NCBI GenBank assembly: GCA_902799245.1
Contig: CADBZY010000019.1
Span: forward strand, 1-42,695
Length of the DNA: 42,695 nucleotides
Direction of reading: 5' to 3'
Source of the DNA: an uncultured Ruminococcus sp.
Lineage (GTDB): Bacteria > Bacillota > Clostridia > Oscillospirales > Acutalibacteraceae
Shown here: positions 1 to 8,963 of the stretch, in pieces
Position numbering within the stretch: the stretch's first letter is position 1
Layout of the letters: every line of letters begins with the position of its first letter
Notes under the pieces: model-generated
What the model saw: the letters and a program-made list of their open reading frames with translations, nothing else
Database searches by the model: none
What the model was told of the DNA's origin: nothing
Made by a program: the position numbers and the translations under genes

Positions 1-50
1 CTCGGCTCACTGATATTTTTGATTTCTTCTTTTAGTGTTTTTATATCCAT
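1..50 (-). CDS. Start of an unidentified CDS running off the left edge
   Basis: An ATG at 50-48 on the minus strand opens a frame that stays open to the window edge. Its first 16 codons read MDIKTLKEEIKNISEP, a plausible hydrophilic N-terminus. No good ribosome binding site is visible: only AGAGG directly against the start. The piece is too short to identify. It would be divergent from the polysaccharide operon that starts at 249. Confidence 0.3.
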   Translation of the reverse strand, partial: MDIKTLKEEIKNISEP

Positions 51-117
51 GCCTCTATTTTACATCTTCTTCTAATAAAAGTAAATGCTTTTACCCTGTT
101 TTTTTACGTAATAACGG

Positions 118-146
118 TTGCTTTTTATATTTCTTCATAGTATAAT
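118..146 (+). promoter_or_regulatory. Sigma-A-like promoter of the polysaccharide operon
   Basis: The -35 box TTGCTT (118-123) and the -10 box TATAAT (141-146) are separated by exactly 17 bp. Transcription would start near 153 and give a leader of about 95 nt before the first glycosyltransferase. I see no clear terminator or riboswitch in that leader. It is the only good promoter seen upstream of the eleven co-directional genes that follow. Confidence 0.7.
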
Positions 147-248
147 ATACGTTATGACTGATGATACCGGCGCGTAGTACTATGTTGGCATTGACCTTAT
201 ATCATCATCTATTTCTAATTCCGTCATTCGCACTAAAAGGAGTTTTCT

Positions 249-1232
249 ATGGATCATAGCAACCATTGCATGGTATCGGTTTTCTGCTCCGTTTATAATC
301 ACAAGAAATTTATTACGCAATGTCTTGACAGTCTTGTCCGTCAAAAAACGACGTTTCACTATGAGATAATCGTTAAGGATGACGCTTCTACCGACGGCAC
401 AAGCGATATTATCAGAGCTTACCATGAAAAATATCCTGAAAAGATTGTTCCGCTGATCCTGGAGGAAAACCATCTTCAACGAGGTCTCGGACACGTCGCA
501 TTTGAAAGGGCATTCAACATGATGCGAGGCAAATACATTGCCATGTGCGAAGGTGACGACTTCTGGACAGATGAGAACAAGCTTCAGAAGCAAGTGGACT
601 TCATGGAAAGCCATCCCGAATATTCCCTTTGCGGACATGCCGCCTATTACGCCGATGAAGACGGTGCACTGATACAGGGGAAATACTTCAGAAATAAAAA
701 CCACTCCGGGGAACTGACAACGGAAGAAATCATTTTATCATGGTCCATGGCCACCTGCTCTCTGCTATACCGGAAGGAATGCCGCACGGACGTGACTTTC
801 CCCTTTCAGGGCAACTGCATCAACAGCGATTACGCGCTGATGGTATACATGGCGCTTAAGGGCAAAGTCTACTATCTCGACGAGCTGATGAGCGCGTACC
901 GCATATCCTGCAGCGGTTCTGTCACCCAAAAACAAAGGCAAAATAAAGACTACTACAAAAAAAGGCGGCTGGAATACGTCGCCATGCTCGACAGATTAGA
1001 TGATTATTCCGAAAAAAAGTATACCGACATTATTACCCTGCGCAAAAGAAAGTCTTTGTTTGACCTGTATCTGGATCTGTGCGACAGGGACAATCTGAAA
1101 GAGTACAGCGACGTTTATAAGACTGTTTCTGTCAAGATAAAAGTCAAGTATATTCTGTGTGTATACTTTCACCCGTTATACATAGGGGCAAAAAGGCTTT
1201 ATCATCGAATAAAAGGAGTTACGTATGGATAA
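249..1232 (+). CDS. GT2-family glycosyltransferase (first of a tandem pair)
   Basis: This 327-residue protein is a family 2 glycosyltransferase with a GT-A fold. The N-terminal VSVFCSVYN strand is followed by the nucleotide-binding acidic pair in KDDASTDGT (about residues 43-51). A DxD-like EGDDFW motif at about 101-106 would bind the metal and sugar nucleotide. It probably transfers one sugar to a lipid-linked polysaccharide intermediate on the cytoplasmic face of the membrane. The ATG is preceded by AAGGAG with 6-nt spacing. Its last 8 bp overlap the next gene, a close paralogue. The donor and acceptor sugars cannot be read from sequence. It is probably the first gene of the operon. Confidence 0.88.
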   Translation: MDHSNHCMVSVFCSVYNHKKFITQCLDSLVRQKTTFHYEIIVKDDASTDGTSDIIRAYHEKYPEKIVPLILEENHLQRGLGHVAFERAFNMMRGKYIAMCEGDDFWTDENKLQKQVDFMESHPEYSLCGHAAYYADEDGALIQGKYFRNKNHSGELTTEEIILSWSMATCSLLYRKECRTDVTFPFQGNCINSDYALMVYMALKGKVYYLDELMSAYRISCSGSVTQKQRQNKDYYKKRRLEYVAMLDRLDDYSEKKYTDIITLRKRKSLFDLYLDLCDRDNLKEYSDVYKTVSVKIKVKYILCVYFHPLYIGAKRLYHRIKGVTYG

Positions 1233-2199
1233 TACCAATAACTGCATGGTGTCAGTTTTTTGCACTACGTACAATCAAAAAAAATATATCGCAAAATGTC
1301 TTGAAAGCATGGTCAACCAGAAAACCTCATTTCCTTACGAAATCATCGTAAGAGATGACGCCTCTACAGACGGTACTTCCGAAATCATCAGAGAATTGCA
1401 CCGGAAATATCCCGATAAAATCGTGCCGTTCATACAGCCGGAAAACCTCTTTCAACAGGGTCTGGAGCATATTTCTTTTGAGCAGATGTTTAAAATGTCA
1501 AGGGGAAAATATATCGCGGTGTGTGACGGCGACGACTTCTGGACGGACGAGAACAAGCTGCAAAAGCAAGTGGATTTTATGGAAAGCCACCCGGATTATT
1601 CCATGTGCGGTCACGCCGCTTATTTTGCCCGGGAAGACGGAACACTCCGCAAAGACAGGTTTTTCAGTCTGTCGATGGGCTCCGGTGATCTGACCATTGA
1701 GGAAATCATCAGCCAATGGGCGATGGCAACCACCTCCCTGATGTACAGGAAATCCTGCCGGACGGACATCATATTCCCGTTCAGAGGGAATTGCGTCAAC
1801 GACGATTACGCCATGATGGTTTACATGGCGCTCAAAGGGAAGGTATATTATTCCGATGAGCTGATGGGAGCTTACCGCCAGTCCAGCAACGGTTCCATTT
1901 CACAAAGACTGCTCAATGACAAGGAGTATCTGGTAAAATACAGCACCGAATTTGTCCAGATGCTCGACAGAATCAATCAATACACCAACGGTGCTTATTC
2001 CGATCTGATAGAAAAACAAAAAAGAATCACCATTTTTGATATGTACCTGAATTTAGGTGACAGAAAGAATTTAAAGAAGTATAAAGACGTTTATCAAACC
2101 GCTTGCAGAACAACAAAGATCAGATACATTTTGTGCGTGTACTGCAACCTGTTATACAAGCCTGCGTACAGCGCCTATCTGAGATTGAGGAAGAAATAG
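1225..2199 (+). CDS. GT2-family glycosyltransferase (second of a tandem pair)
   Basis: This 324-residue family 2 glycosyltransferase aligns end to end with the preceding gene without large gaps. Both carry RDDASTDGT or KDDASTDGT near residue 45, GDDFWTDENKLQKQVDF near residue 104 and conserved CGHAAY and NGS blocks. It has its own ribosome binding site (AAAGGAG before the ATG) and starts inside the end of the upstream gene, so the two are translationally coupled. It probably adds a neighbouring sugar in the same repeat unit. Divergence between the copies is spread evenly and is highest in the C-terminal third, consistent with an established duplication and altered acceptor specificity. Confidence 0.88.
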   Translation: MDNTNNCMVSVFCTTYNQKKYIAKCLESMVNQKTSFPYEIIVRDDASTDGTSEIIRELHRKYPDKIVPFIQPENLFQQGLEHISFEQMFKMSRGKYIAVCDGDDFWTDENKLQKQVDFMESHPDYSMCGHAAYFAREDGTLRKDRFFSLSMGSGDLTIEEIISQWAMATTSLMYRKSCRTDIIFPFRGNCVNDDYAMMVYMALKGKVYYSDELMGAYRQSSNGSISQRLLNDKEYLVKYSTEFVQMLDRINQYTNGAYSDLIEKQKRITIFDMYLNLGDRKNLKKYKDVYQTACRTTKIRYILCVYCNLLYKPAYSAYLRLRKK

Positions 2200-2238
2200 C
2201 ATGACAGTTTATTTATCTCTCTTAACAAGTGATCTTCT

Positions 2239-3693
2239 ATGAATAACAAACAAAGTGTAGTCAACAATTTCTTATGGCGCTTTATGGAGCGCTGCGGCGC
2301 ACAGGGCGTATCTTTTATCGTCTCCATCGTGCTGGCACGACTGCTTGATCCGGCTGTATACGGTACGGTAGCCATCGTGTCGATCTTCATGCTGATCATG
2401 CAGGTGTTCGTTGACAGCGGCATGGGCAACGCGCTGATTCAGAAAAAGGACGCTGACGATCTGGATTTTTCCAGTGTATTCTGGTTCAATATCGCCATGT
2501 GTTCTTTTCTCTACCTTATCATGTTTATCGCCGCCCCGTTCATTGCCGCATTTTACGATATGCCGGAGCTTACGCCGCTTGTAAGAGTCATCAGCCTGAT
2601 GCTCGTTATCTCCGGCATGAAGAACGTACAGCAGGCCTATGTGTCACGGCACATGATGTTCAGGATATTCTTCTTCTCCACGCTCGGCGGAACCATCACC
2701 GCCGCTGTCGTGGGAATCGCCATGGCGTATTTAGGCTTCGGCGTCTGGGCGCTGGTTGCCCAGATGCTGGTAAATGCCGCCGCCGACACGACGATCCTCT
2801 GGATCACCGTAAAGTGGCGCCCCAAGATGATCTTTTCCATGACCCGTCTGAAAGGGCTGTTCTCCTACGGGTGGAAGCTGCTGATCTCCGCGGTTTTAGA
2901 TACGGTATACAACGAACTGCGACAGTTGATCATCGGCAAGATGTACACCAAATCCGATCTCGCCCAGTTCAACCAGGGACAGAAGTTTCCGCAGTTCATT
3001 GTAAACAACATCAACACATCCATCGACAGCGTTCTGCTGCCGACCATGTCAAACGCACAGGATGACCCTGCCACTGTAAGAAACATGACGCGCCGCGCCA
3101 TCAAAACAAGCACATATCTCATCATGCCGTTCATGGTAGGGCTTGCCGTCTGCGCGGAACCGGCTGTCAGACTGATTATTACCGATAAATGGCTGCCCTG
3201 CGTGCCGTTTCTGAGAATGTTCTGCTTCTCCTACGCCTTCTATCCGATACACACCGCCAACCTCAACGCCATCAAGGCCATGGGACGAAGCGATCTTTTC
3301 CTCATCCTGGAAATACTCAAGAAGATCGTGGGGCTGGTTGCTATCTTATCCACCATGTGGATCAGCGTGATGGCAATGGCATACAGCATGTTCTTCACTT
3401 CGGTCATCTGCCAGATGATCAACGCGTGGCCCAACAAGAAACTACTCGGCTACAGCTATTTCAACCAGTTCATGGACATGCTGCCGCAGATCGGCATGTC
3501 GCTGGGAATGGGTGCGATCGTTTACAGCGTTCAGTTTTTGGGACTCAGCGATATTCTGACGCTGTTCATACAGATTCCTTTGGGCGCTTTCATTTATCTC
3601 GCGCTTTCAAAGACATTCCGTGTAGAAAGCTACACTTACGTAATAGACACAGTCAAAGGCCTTTTGAGCAAACATAAAACAAAGGAGAACTGA
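2239..3693 (+). CDS. Wzx-type polysaccharide flippase (MOP superfamily)
   Basis: This 484-residue integral membrane protein belongs to the polysaccharide-transport branch of the MOP superfamily (Wzx, TuaB and WzxC-like). It begins with a short cytoplasmic stretch, then FLWRFMERCGAQGVSFIVSIVLARLLDP, the typical first helix of this family. About 12-14 hydrophobic segments follow. It probably flips lipid-linked oligosaccharide across the cytoplasmic membrane. It sits between glycosyltransferases in the same operon, as expected for a Wzx/Wzy-type system. No Wzy polymerase is seen in the window. The ribosome binding site is weak compared with its neighbours. The next gene begins one base after its stop codon. 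Confidence 0.88.
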   Translation: MNNKQSVVNNFLWRFMERCGAQGVSFIVSIVLARLLDPAVYGTVAIVSIFMLIMQVFVDSGMGNALIQKKDADDLDFSSVFWFNIAMCSFLYLIMFIAAPFIAAFYDMPELTPLVRVISLMLVISGMKNVQQAYVSRHMMFRIFFFSTLGGTITAAVVGIAMAYLGFGVWALVAQMLVNAAADTTILWITVKWRPKMIFSMTRLKGLFSYGWKLLISAVLDTVYNELRQLIIGKMYTKSDLAQFNQGQKFPQFIVNNINTSIDSVLLPTMSNAQDDPATVRNMTRRAIKTSTYLIMPFMVGLAVCAEPAVRLIITDKWLPCVPFLRMFCFSYAFYPIHTANLNAIKAMGRSDLFLILEILKKIVGLVAILSTMWISVMAMAYSMFFTSVICQMINAWPNKKLLGYSYFNQFMDMLPQIGMSLGMGAIVYSVQFLGLSDILTLFIQIPLGAFIYLALSKTFRVESYTYVIDTVKGLLSKHKTKEN

Positions 3694-3694
3694 A

Positions 3695-4924
3695 ATGACG
3701 GAGCCGCTTATCAGTGTGATCGTTCCTGTCTACCGCATTGAAAGATGCCTTGGAATTTGTATCGAGAGCATTTTAGATCAGACCTACCAAAATATTGAAC
3801 TGATTCTGGTGGACGACGGCTCGCCTGATCGCTGCCCTGAAATATGCGACCTCTATGCCTCAAAGGACAGCCGTATCACCGTGATCCACAAACCCAACGG
3901 CGGCCTTGTCTCGGCGCGCAAGGCCGGCATCCTCGCCTCACACGGCAAATACATCGGCGTGGTGGACGGCGACGACCGCATCGGCCGGGGATTTTACATG
4001 TCGCTTTATTCCTCTATCTCTGAAAGCGGCGCCGACGTAGCCATCGCGGGATTCAGCCGAGATCTCTTCGACAAGTCCCAGGTGATACTCAACACCCTTC
4101 CGTCCGGCACCTACGAGGGAGAATCGCTTGTCGGTCTGTACCGGCAAATGCTGTCCTGCGGCAAATTCCACTCCTACGGCATCACCACTTATCTCTGGAA
4201 CAAGCTGTTCAGACGCGAATGCATTCTGCAAAGCCAGTTGAATGTGGATAACGGCATCTCCATCGGAGAGGACGCCGCGGCAGTGTATCCCGCGCTGCTG
4301 AAATGCAAAAAGGTGTGCGTGACCGACAACTGCGCCTATCACTACCGCCAGCGGGAGGACTCCATGCTCAAGCTCTCGCAGAGCTTCGACAGGGAAGCCG
4401 CTTCGCTCCGGCTTCTGTATCGCTTTCTGTCCGACGAATTTGAAACATATCCGGCGGATTACCGCCTGAAAGAGCAGCTTAACGACTGGATGCTCGGCAC
4501 GTTCATCATCCGCTCCGGCGGAGTATGCGGCATGGAAGGAAGGCTGCCGGAGGATTTTCCATTCGCAGCCGACATCAAGGGAAAAGCCGTCGCGGTCTGC
4601 GGTGCGGGAACATTCGGACAGCAGCTTGTGCGCCGTATGAATCAATCCGGCAAATATAAGATTGTCGGCTGGTTCGACGAGGATTACCGCGAATACCGCC
4701 GCTGCTGCATGGATGTCGATCCCATGCCTGCCATTTCCGCCTGCCGATTTGACTATATACTGATTGCGAAGCTCGACAGGGCTTCTGTGAACGCTTATCG
4801 CCGTGAGCTGCTTGATCTCGGCATATGCAATGAAAAAATACTTGCCATTGAGCCTTGTGAAGAAACAAAGAAAAAGGCTCTGAAAATATATCTGAATGAA
4901 AACGCGGGAGGCGACCTTGATTGA
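3695..4924 (+). CDS. GT2 glycosyltransferase fused to a C-terminal Rossmann-like domain
   Basis: This 409-residue protein has an N-terminal GT2 domain (about 1-220) with ISVIVPVYRIE, the acidic VDDGSPDRC near 39-47 and a VDGDDR motif near 90. After a linker, residues about 292-400 form a second domain opening with VAVCGAGTFGQQL, a glycine-rich dinucleotide-type loop, followed by alternating strands ending in FDYILIAKL. That part resembles the N-terminal nucleotide-binding domain of PglD-like sugar acetyltransferases. It lacks the left-handed beta-helix that does acetyl transfer. The ribosome binding site AAAGGAG precedes the ATG. The gene overlaps the next start by 4 bp. The GT2 role is clear; the C-terminal role is unknown. 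Confidence 0.85.
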   Translation: MTEPLISVIVPVYRIERCLGICIESILDQTYQNIELILVDDGSPDRCPEICDLYASKDSRITVIHKPNGGLVSARKAGILASHGKYIGVVDGDDRIGRGFYMSLYSSISESGADVAIAGFSRDLFDKSQVILNTLPSGTYEGESLVGLYRQMLSCGKFHSYGITTYLWNKLFRRECILQSQLNVDNGISIGEDAAAVYPALLKCKKVCVTDNCAYHYRQREDSMLKLSQSFDREAASLRLLYRFLSDEFETYPADYRLKEQLNDWMLGTFIIRSGGVCGMEGRLPEDFPFAADIKGKAVAVCGAGTFGQQLVRRMNQSGKYKIVGWFDEDYREYRRCCMDVDPMPAISACRFDYILIAKLDRASVNAYRRELLDLGICNEKILAIEPCEETKKKALKIYLNENAGGDLD

Positions 4925-5691
4925 ATACACTTGCACAGACAATCATTTCCGCTAAAACCGGTAAAACGACCCTTTTCTCCGCCGGACAGGCAGGATATAT
5001 CATAAAAAGCAGTTCGGGGCAGCTTCTGGGAATCGACCTCTATCTCTCCGACTGCGTGGAACGCCTGGAAGGAAACATCGGCTTCAAGCGTCTGCTGCCG
5101 CGGCTGCTTGCGCCGTATGATATTGCATTTGACTGCCTTATCGCTACGCACCCGCATTTTGATCACTTTGACTTCGATTCCATTCCCGAACTGATGTCCA
5201 ACGGCACAACGCACCTATTTGCCTCGGTGGAATGTGAAGGGCTTGTGCGTGAGCTGAGAATGACAAACGACGGCATTACATATATAAAACCCGGAGACAC
5301 ATATGAACAAGGCGATTTCACCCTGCACTTCGTCAACTGCGACCACGGCACCGGTGCGCCCGATGCGGTGGGAGTGATCGTGGAAGTGGACGGCAAAATC
5401 ATCTACGAGGCGGGCGACACCTGCCTCCGCCTTGACCGTGCTGACGAATACCTTGCATTCGGACAGCCCGACGTGATGATCGCTCCGATTAACGGCGCTT
5501 ACGGCAATCTCAATGAAGAGGATTGCGCACGCCTTGCGGCCACGCTCAAACCAAAGCTGACCATTCCCTGTCATTACGGCATGTTCGCCCTGCACGGAGG
5601 GAATCCCGGCTTGTTTATGAATAAAATGAGGGAAATCTGCCCCGAATTATCCTACACGCTCCTGACACAGGGAGAAGCGGTCACTATCTGA
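4921..5691 (+). CDS. UlaG-like MBL-fold metallo-hydrolase
   Basis: This 256-residue metallo-beta-lactamase-fold protein has a complete two-metal site: HPHFDH at residues 77-82, a histidine in NCDHGTG, the aspartate in EAGDTC and a late histidine in CHYGMF. The layout resembles the UlaG lactonase branch, whose members hydrolyse sugar lactones or phosphodiesters. The start is a TTG overlapping the previous stop (TTGA), chosen because GGGAGG lies just upstream and no downstream ATG has a ribosome binding site. It lies inside a polysaccharide operon before an ATP-grasp ligase, so it may open a lactone or process a sugar or amino-acid precursor. That role is inference. No signal peptide is seen. 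Confidence 0.82.
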   Translation: MNTLAQTIISAKTGKTTLFSAGQAGYIIKSSSGQLLGIDLYLSDCVERLEGNIGFKRLLPRLLAPYDIAFDCLIATHPHFDHFDFDSIPELMSNGTTHLFASVECEGLVRELRMTNDGITYIKPGDTYEQGDFTLHFVNCDHGTGAPDAVGVIVEVDGKIIYEAGDTCLRLDRADEYLAFGQPDVMIAPINGAYGNLNEEDCARLAATLKPKLTIPCHYGMFALHGGNPGLFMNKMREICPELSYTLLTQGEAVTI

Positions 5692-5706
5692 CCGGGAGGA
5701 ATTGCG

Positions 5707-7002
5707 ATGAACAAAGAACTTGAAGGAAAAAAACTACTTATCATGGGAGCCAATCCCGAAACCATACCGCTTGTTGAACTTGCCAATGATATGGGAATCA
5801 AAACCTACGTCACCAGCAACCGCCCCGACGACCCGGCCAAACAATACGCGTACAAGAGCTGCGAAGTGGACGGAATGGACGTTCCCGGACTGGTGGCTCT
5901 GGCACGCGAGGAAAAAATAGACGGCATACTGGTAGGCGTCGCGGATATCCTTGTTCCGGCGTACTGCAAAGCCTGCAACGCCCTTGGATTCCACTGCTAT
6001 GCCTCGCAGGAGATCGTAGACGTATTCTCCTATAAGGATGTGTTCAAGGCAACCTGCGAACGCTACGGCATTCACGGCATCCCGGAATACTACCTTGACG
6101 CGGAAATGCGCCGTGAAGACCTTGACAAAATCAAATACCCCGTCATGGTCAAGCCTGTGGACAGCTGCAGCGGCATGGGAATGACGGTCTGTTTCAGCGA
6201 GGAAGAATTGGCAGCGGCGGTGAAGAAGGCGCTTGACGCTTCCAAGGTAAAGCGCTTTATCGTGGAAAGATACATGCAGTGCGAGGACATGGGCATGTAC
6301 TACACATTCAAGGACGGCTATTGCAGCGCGTCCTGCATATATGACCGCTACACCACCGACGAACAGAAGGGACTCAGCCGTGTCTGTTTAGGCGGCACAT
6401 ACCCTTCCAAACATATCAAAGAATACTTTGAACGGATGCACGACAACGCCTGCCGCATGTTCAGGGACATCGGCATCAAAAACGGCGTGCTGATGCTTTC
6501 GGCTTTCTATGAGGACGGAGAATTCTACGTATACGACACCGGATTCCGGCTGCAAGGCGAAGCGCCGCATCTGCTGATGAAGGCGGTTCACGGCTTTGAC
6601 CAGCGCGAAATGCTGATTAACTTCGCTCTCACCGGTTCCGAGGGAAATATCAACCTGTCACGGCAAGACGACCCCTATTTCCGTGGAAAATGGGCCGCCA
6701 CTCTCTGGATTCTTCTCAGAGAAGGCCAAATAGCGAAAATCGAAGGAATGGACGGTATAGAAAACGACAAACGCGTCGTCGCCAACATCCGTCGCCTGTA
6801 CGAAGGCGACACCGTCCTCCCCGAATGGATCGGCACAGAAAAGCAGGTCATGACCCGTATTTATCTGGTCTGCGACAGCAAGCAGTCGCTTGCCGACACG
6901 CTTAAGGAATACATGGCTAAGATCAGGATTTACGATACCGACGGAAACGCAATGGCGCTCCACGGTTTTGACGTGGACAACGCACTGGAGCTGAAACAAT
7001 GA
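5707..7002 (+). CDS. ATP-grasp carboxylate-amine ligase-like protein
   Basis: This 431-residue protein has the ATP-grasp layout. An N-terminal pre-ATP domain opens with LLIMGANPETIPLV. The ATP-binding lysine is in YPVMVKPVD (K149), followed by the flexible loop SCSGMGMTV. A later NGVLMLSAFYEDGEFYVYDTGFR stretch holds the catalytic acidic residues. The family couples ATP hydrolysis to forming an amide or thioester from a carboxylate and an amine via an acyl phosphate. Beside an aminotransferase that makes an amino sugar, it may attach an amino acid or other acid to that amine (inference). Substrates cannot be named from sequence. The ribosome binding site GGGAGG is good, and it overlaps the next gene by ATGA. 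Confidence 0.85.
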   Translation: MNKELEGKKLLIMGANPETIPLVELANDMGIKTYVTSNRPDDPAKQYAYKSCEVDGMDVPGLVALAREEKIDGILVGVADILVPAYCKACNALGFHCYASQEIVDVFSYKDVFKATCERYGIHGIPEYYLDAEMRREDLDKIKYPVMVKPVDSCSGMGMTVCFSEEELAAAVKKALDASKVKRFIVERYMQCEDMGMYYTFKDGYCSASCIYDRYTTDEQKGLSRVCLGGTYPSKHIKEYFERMHDNACRMFRDIGIKNGVLMLSAFYEDGEFYVYDTGFRLQGEAPHLLMKAVHGFDQREMLINFALTGSEGNINLSRQDDPYFRGKWAATLWILLREGQIAKIEGMDGIENDKRVVANIRRLYEGDTVLPEWIGTEKQVMTRIYLVCDSKQSLADTLKEYMAKIRIYDTDGNAMALHGFDVDNALELKQ

Positions 7003-7769
7003 GCGAAAAGAAATTATCGGGCAAGGTCATCGTCGTTTCCGGCGGTACAAAGGGAGTAGGCAGAGCGGCCGCCGAGGAATTTGCCCGTCATGGAGCGAAG
7101 GTAGTGGTCGGCGGACGCGACGAGGAATCCGCGCTGAAATCCATCCGCGTCATGCATACCTACGGAAGCGACGGCATATTTGTTTATACCGATCTGGAAA
7201 AAGTCGGTAATTGCCGCACGCTTTTCCGCAAGGGCTATGAAGCCTTCGGCAGGATCGACGGATTTTTCAATTACGCCGGCGTAACGCCTGTATCTCCACT
7301 GGATACCTGCGATGAAGAAACCTTTGACAGGGTGATGGACATCAACTTCAAAGCCTGCTTTTTCTGCTGTCAGGAGGCAGTCAAATACATGCGCATAAAC
7401 GGCGGCGGATCCATCGTGCTGACCGGCTCTGCGCACGCATGGGGCGGTCAGAAGGACAGGGCGGCATATGCCTGTTCCAAAGGTGTGCTGCTGACACTGA
7501 TGGAGCATATCTCCCACAATTACGCCTGCGAACACATACGCTGCAATTATCTGACGCTCGGCTGGACTCCCACCGAGGGCGAAGTCAGTCTTCGCCGCTC
7601 ACAGGGCATGACGGAGGCAGAGCTTCGCAGACAGGCATCCGGCATACTTCCCATGGGCAGAATGCTCGAGCGCACCGACTATCTCGATGCGCTGGTATAT
7701 ATGATGTCCGACTCTTCTCAGATGATGACGGGGAGCACATTCAGAATAACTGCGGGAGAATATATTTAA
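6999..7769 (+). CDS. Short-chain dehydrogenase/reductase
   Basis: This 256-residue classical SDR oxidoreductase has the cofactor-binding loop SGGTKGVGRA at residues 14-23. The usual NNAG is present as NYAG near 91-94, and the catalytic triad is Ser144, Tyr157 and Lys161 (YACSK). The arginine after the second strand (GGR, about 38-40) suggests NADPH preference, which is inference. It starts inside the stop codon of the ATP-grasp gene, so coupled translation is likely. In this operon it probably reduces or oxidises a keto group of a sugar or of the acid used for decoration. It is not RmlD, which is an extended SDR of about 300 residues. Confidence 0.85.
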   Translation: MSEKKLSGKVIVVSGGTKGVGRAAAEEFARHGAKVVVGGRDEESALKSIRVMHTYGSDGIFVYTDLEKVGNCRTLFRKGYEAFGRIDGFFNYAGVTPVSPLDTCDEETFDRVMDINFKACFFCCQEAVKYMRINGGGSIVLTGSAHAWGGQKDRAAYACSKGVLLTLMEHISHNYACEHIRCNYLTLGWTPTEGEVSLRRSQGMTEAELRRQASGILPMGRMLERTDYLDALVYMMSDSSQMMTGSTFRITAGEYI

Positions 7770-7793
7770 GATTTTGATTAGGAGCTTTTTGTT

Positions 7794-8963
7794 ATGGGTA
7801 CAAAAAAAGGACTAATGGTTCAGTTTCCCTGCGCGAGAGGACGCGCATTCGTCTGTAAAAATATAGGCGACTACGTGCAGTCCGTTGCCGCCCGACAGTT
7901 CGTTGATCCGATTGACGAATATGTGGAACAGGAGGAAGCTAATCAGAGCTATCCCGAGGATAAGAAAAAAATCAGACTGATCATGAACGGATGGTTTCAA
8001 TGGCGAGCTGAAAACTGGCCGCCATCGGAGTACATCAAACCGCTGCTGATCTCTATGCATATATCGCCCCTGAGAGCAGACAAACTGCTTACAGAGGAAG
8101 GCGTGCAATTCCTGCGTAAAAACGGCCCGGTCGGGTGCAGAGATACCTACACACTGGATCTTCTTCAAAAGCACGACATTCCCGCTTATTTTTCTTCCTG
8201 CCTGACATTGACCATGGGAAAACATTATTCGATCGGCAACAGAGAGAGAAAGGGATATTATGTGGTGGATCCGTATTTCGAGATACCTGATCTGATAGAA
8301 GAAAAAGACGGAAAAAAGCGCCGTCATCCGCTGAGAATGCTGCGCTTCGCGTTTGACTATCTGAGATACCGCAAGCCTGTCAGGGAGCTTGCCAAGAGGG
8401 AATTCTTTACACTTTATTCGCCCAAGGGCTTTCTTGACCGCGACAGAAGCAAATACAGGCCTTACTACAAGGCTGTGTGCTTTTACAAGGTATACAGCAA
8501 AAAGTTCGACAAAAAGCTGCTGCTTAACGCGGAATACATTACGCACTGGCTGGACGTCGATATGTCGTCGGCAACCAACGATCAGCTGCTCGATCTGGCG
8601 GAATCGCTGGTGAGAAAATATGCGGCGGCCAAAATGGTTATTACCAGCAGAATTCACTGCGGTCTGCCGTCGCTCGGCATGGGAACTCCCGTCGTATTCA
8701 TTGCCAATGATGAAGTTGTTTCCGAGAACGGCAGCTTCAACACGCCAGGCAGACTCGGCGGTTTACTGGAACTGTTCCGGGTGCTCACCATTGCCGACGG
8801 CAGATTCAGCACAGAAGACAACGTGTTCGCTTCCATAGACAAATTCACCGAGGACACGGTCTTCGTCAACAAAGATGACTGGAAGGAATACGCCGCGAAG
8901 TTAGACGAAGCCTGCACCCGATTCATGAGCGACGATGTACCGGAGGATCAGCCGAATGAATGA
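7794..8963 (+). CDS. Polysaccharide pyruvyltransferase family protein
   Basis: This 389-residue protein matches the polysaccharide pyruvyl transferase family (CsaB, WcaK and EpsO-like). It has an N-terminal half with NIGDYVQS, a central GPVGCRDTYTLDLL segment and a C-terminal ITSRIHCGLPSLGMGTPVVFI block typical of the family. These enzymes place a ketal-linked pyruvate on a sugar using phosphoenolpyruvate, giving the polymer negative charge. Some relatives in Clostridia clusters are only loosely characterised, so the exact reaction is less certain than the family. The start has TAGGAG upstream. Its end overlaps the next start by 8 bp. Confidence 0.8.
   Translation: MGTKKGLMVQFPCARGRAFVCKNIGDYVQSVAARQFVDPIDEYVEQEEANQSYPEDKKKIRLIMNGWFQWRAENWPPSEYIKPLLISMHISPLRADKLLTEEGVQFLRKNGPVGCRDTYTLDLLQKHDIPAYFSSCLTLTMGKHYSIGNRERKGYYVVDPYFEIPDLIEEKDGKKRRHPLRMLRFAFDYLRYRKPVRELAKREFFTLYSPKGFLDRDRSKYRPYYKAVCFYKVYSKKFDKKLLLNAEYITHWLDVDMSSATNDQLLDLAESLVRKYAAAKMVITSRIHCGLPSLGMGTPVVFIANDEVVSENGSFNTPGRLGGLLELFRVLTIADGRFSTEDNVFASIDKFTEDTVFVNKDDWKEYAAKLDEACTRFMSDDVPEDQPNE

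Noticed and set aside
3938-4942. Minus-strand open frame opposite the third glycosyltransferase
   Set aside because: Shadow of the GT2 gene; no ribosome binding site and no recognisable motif.
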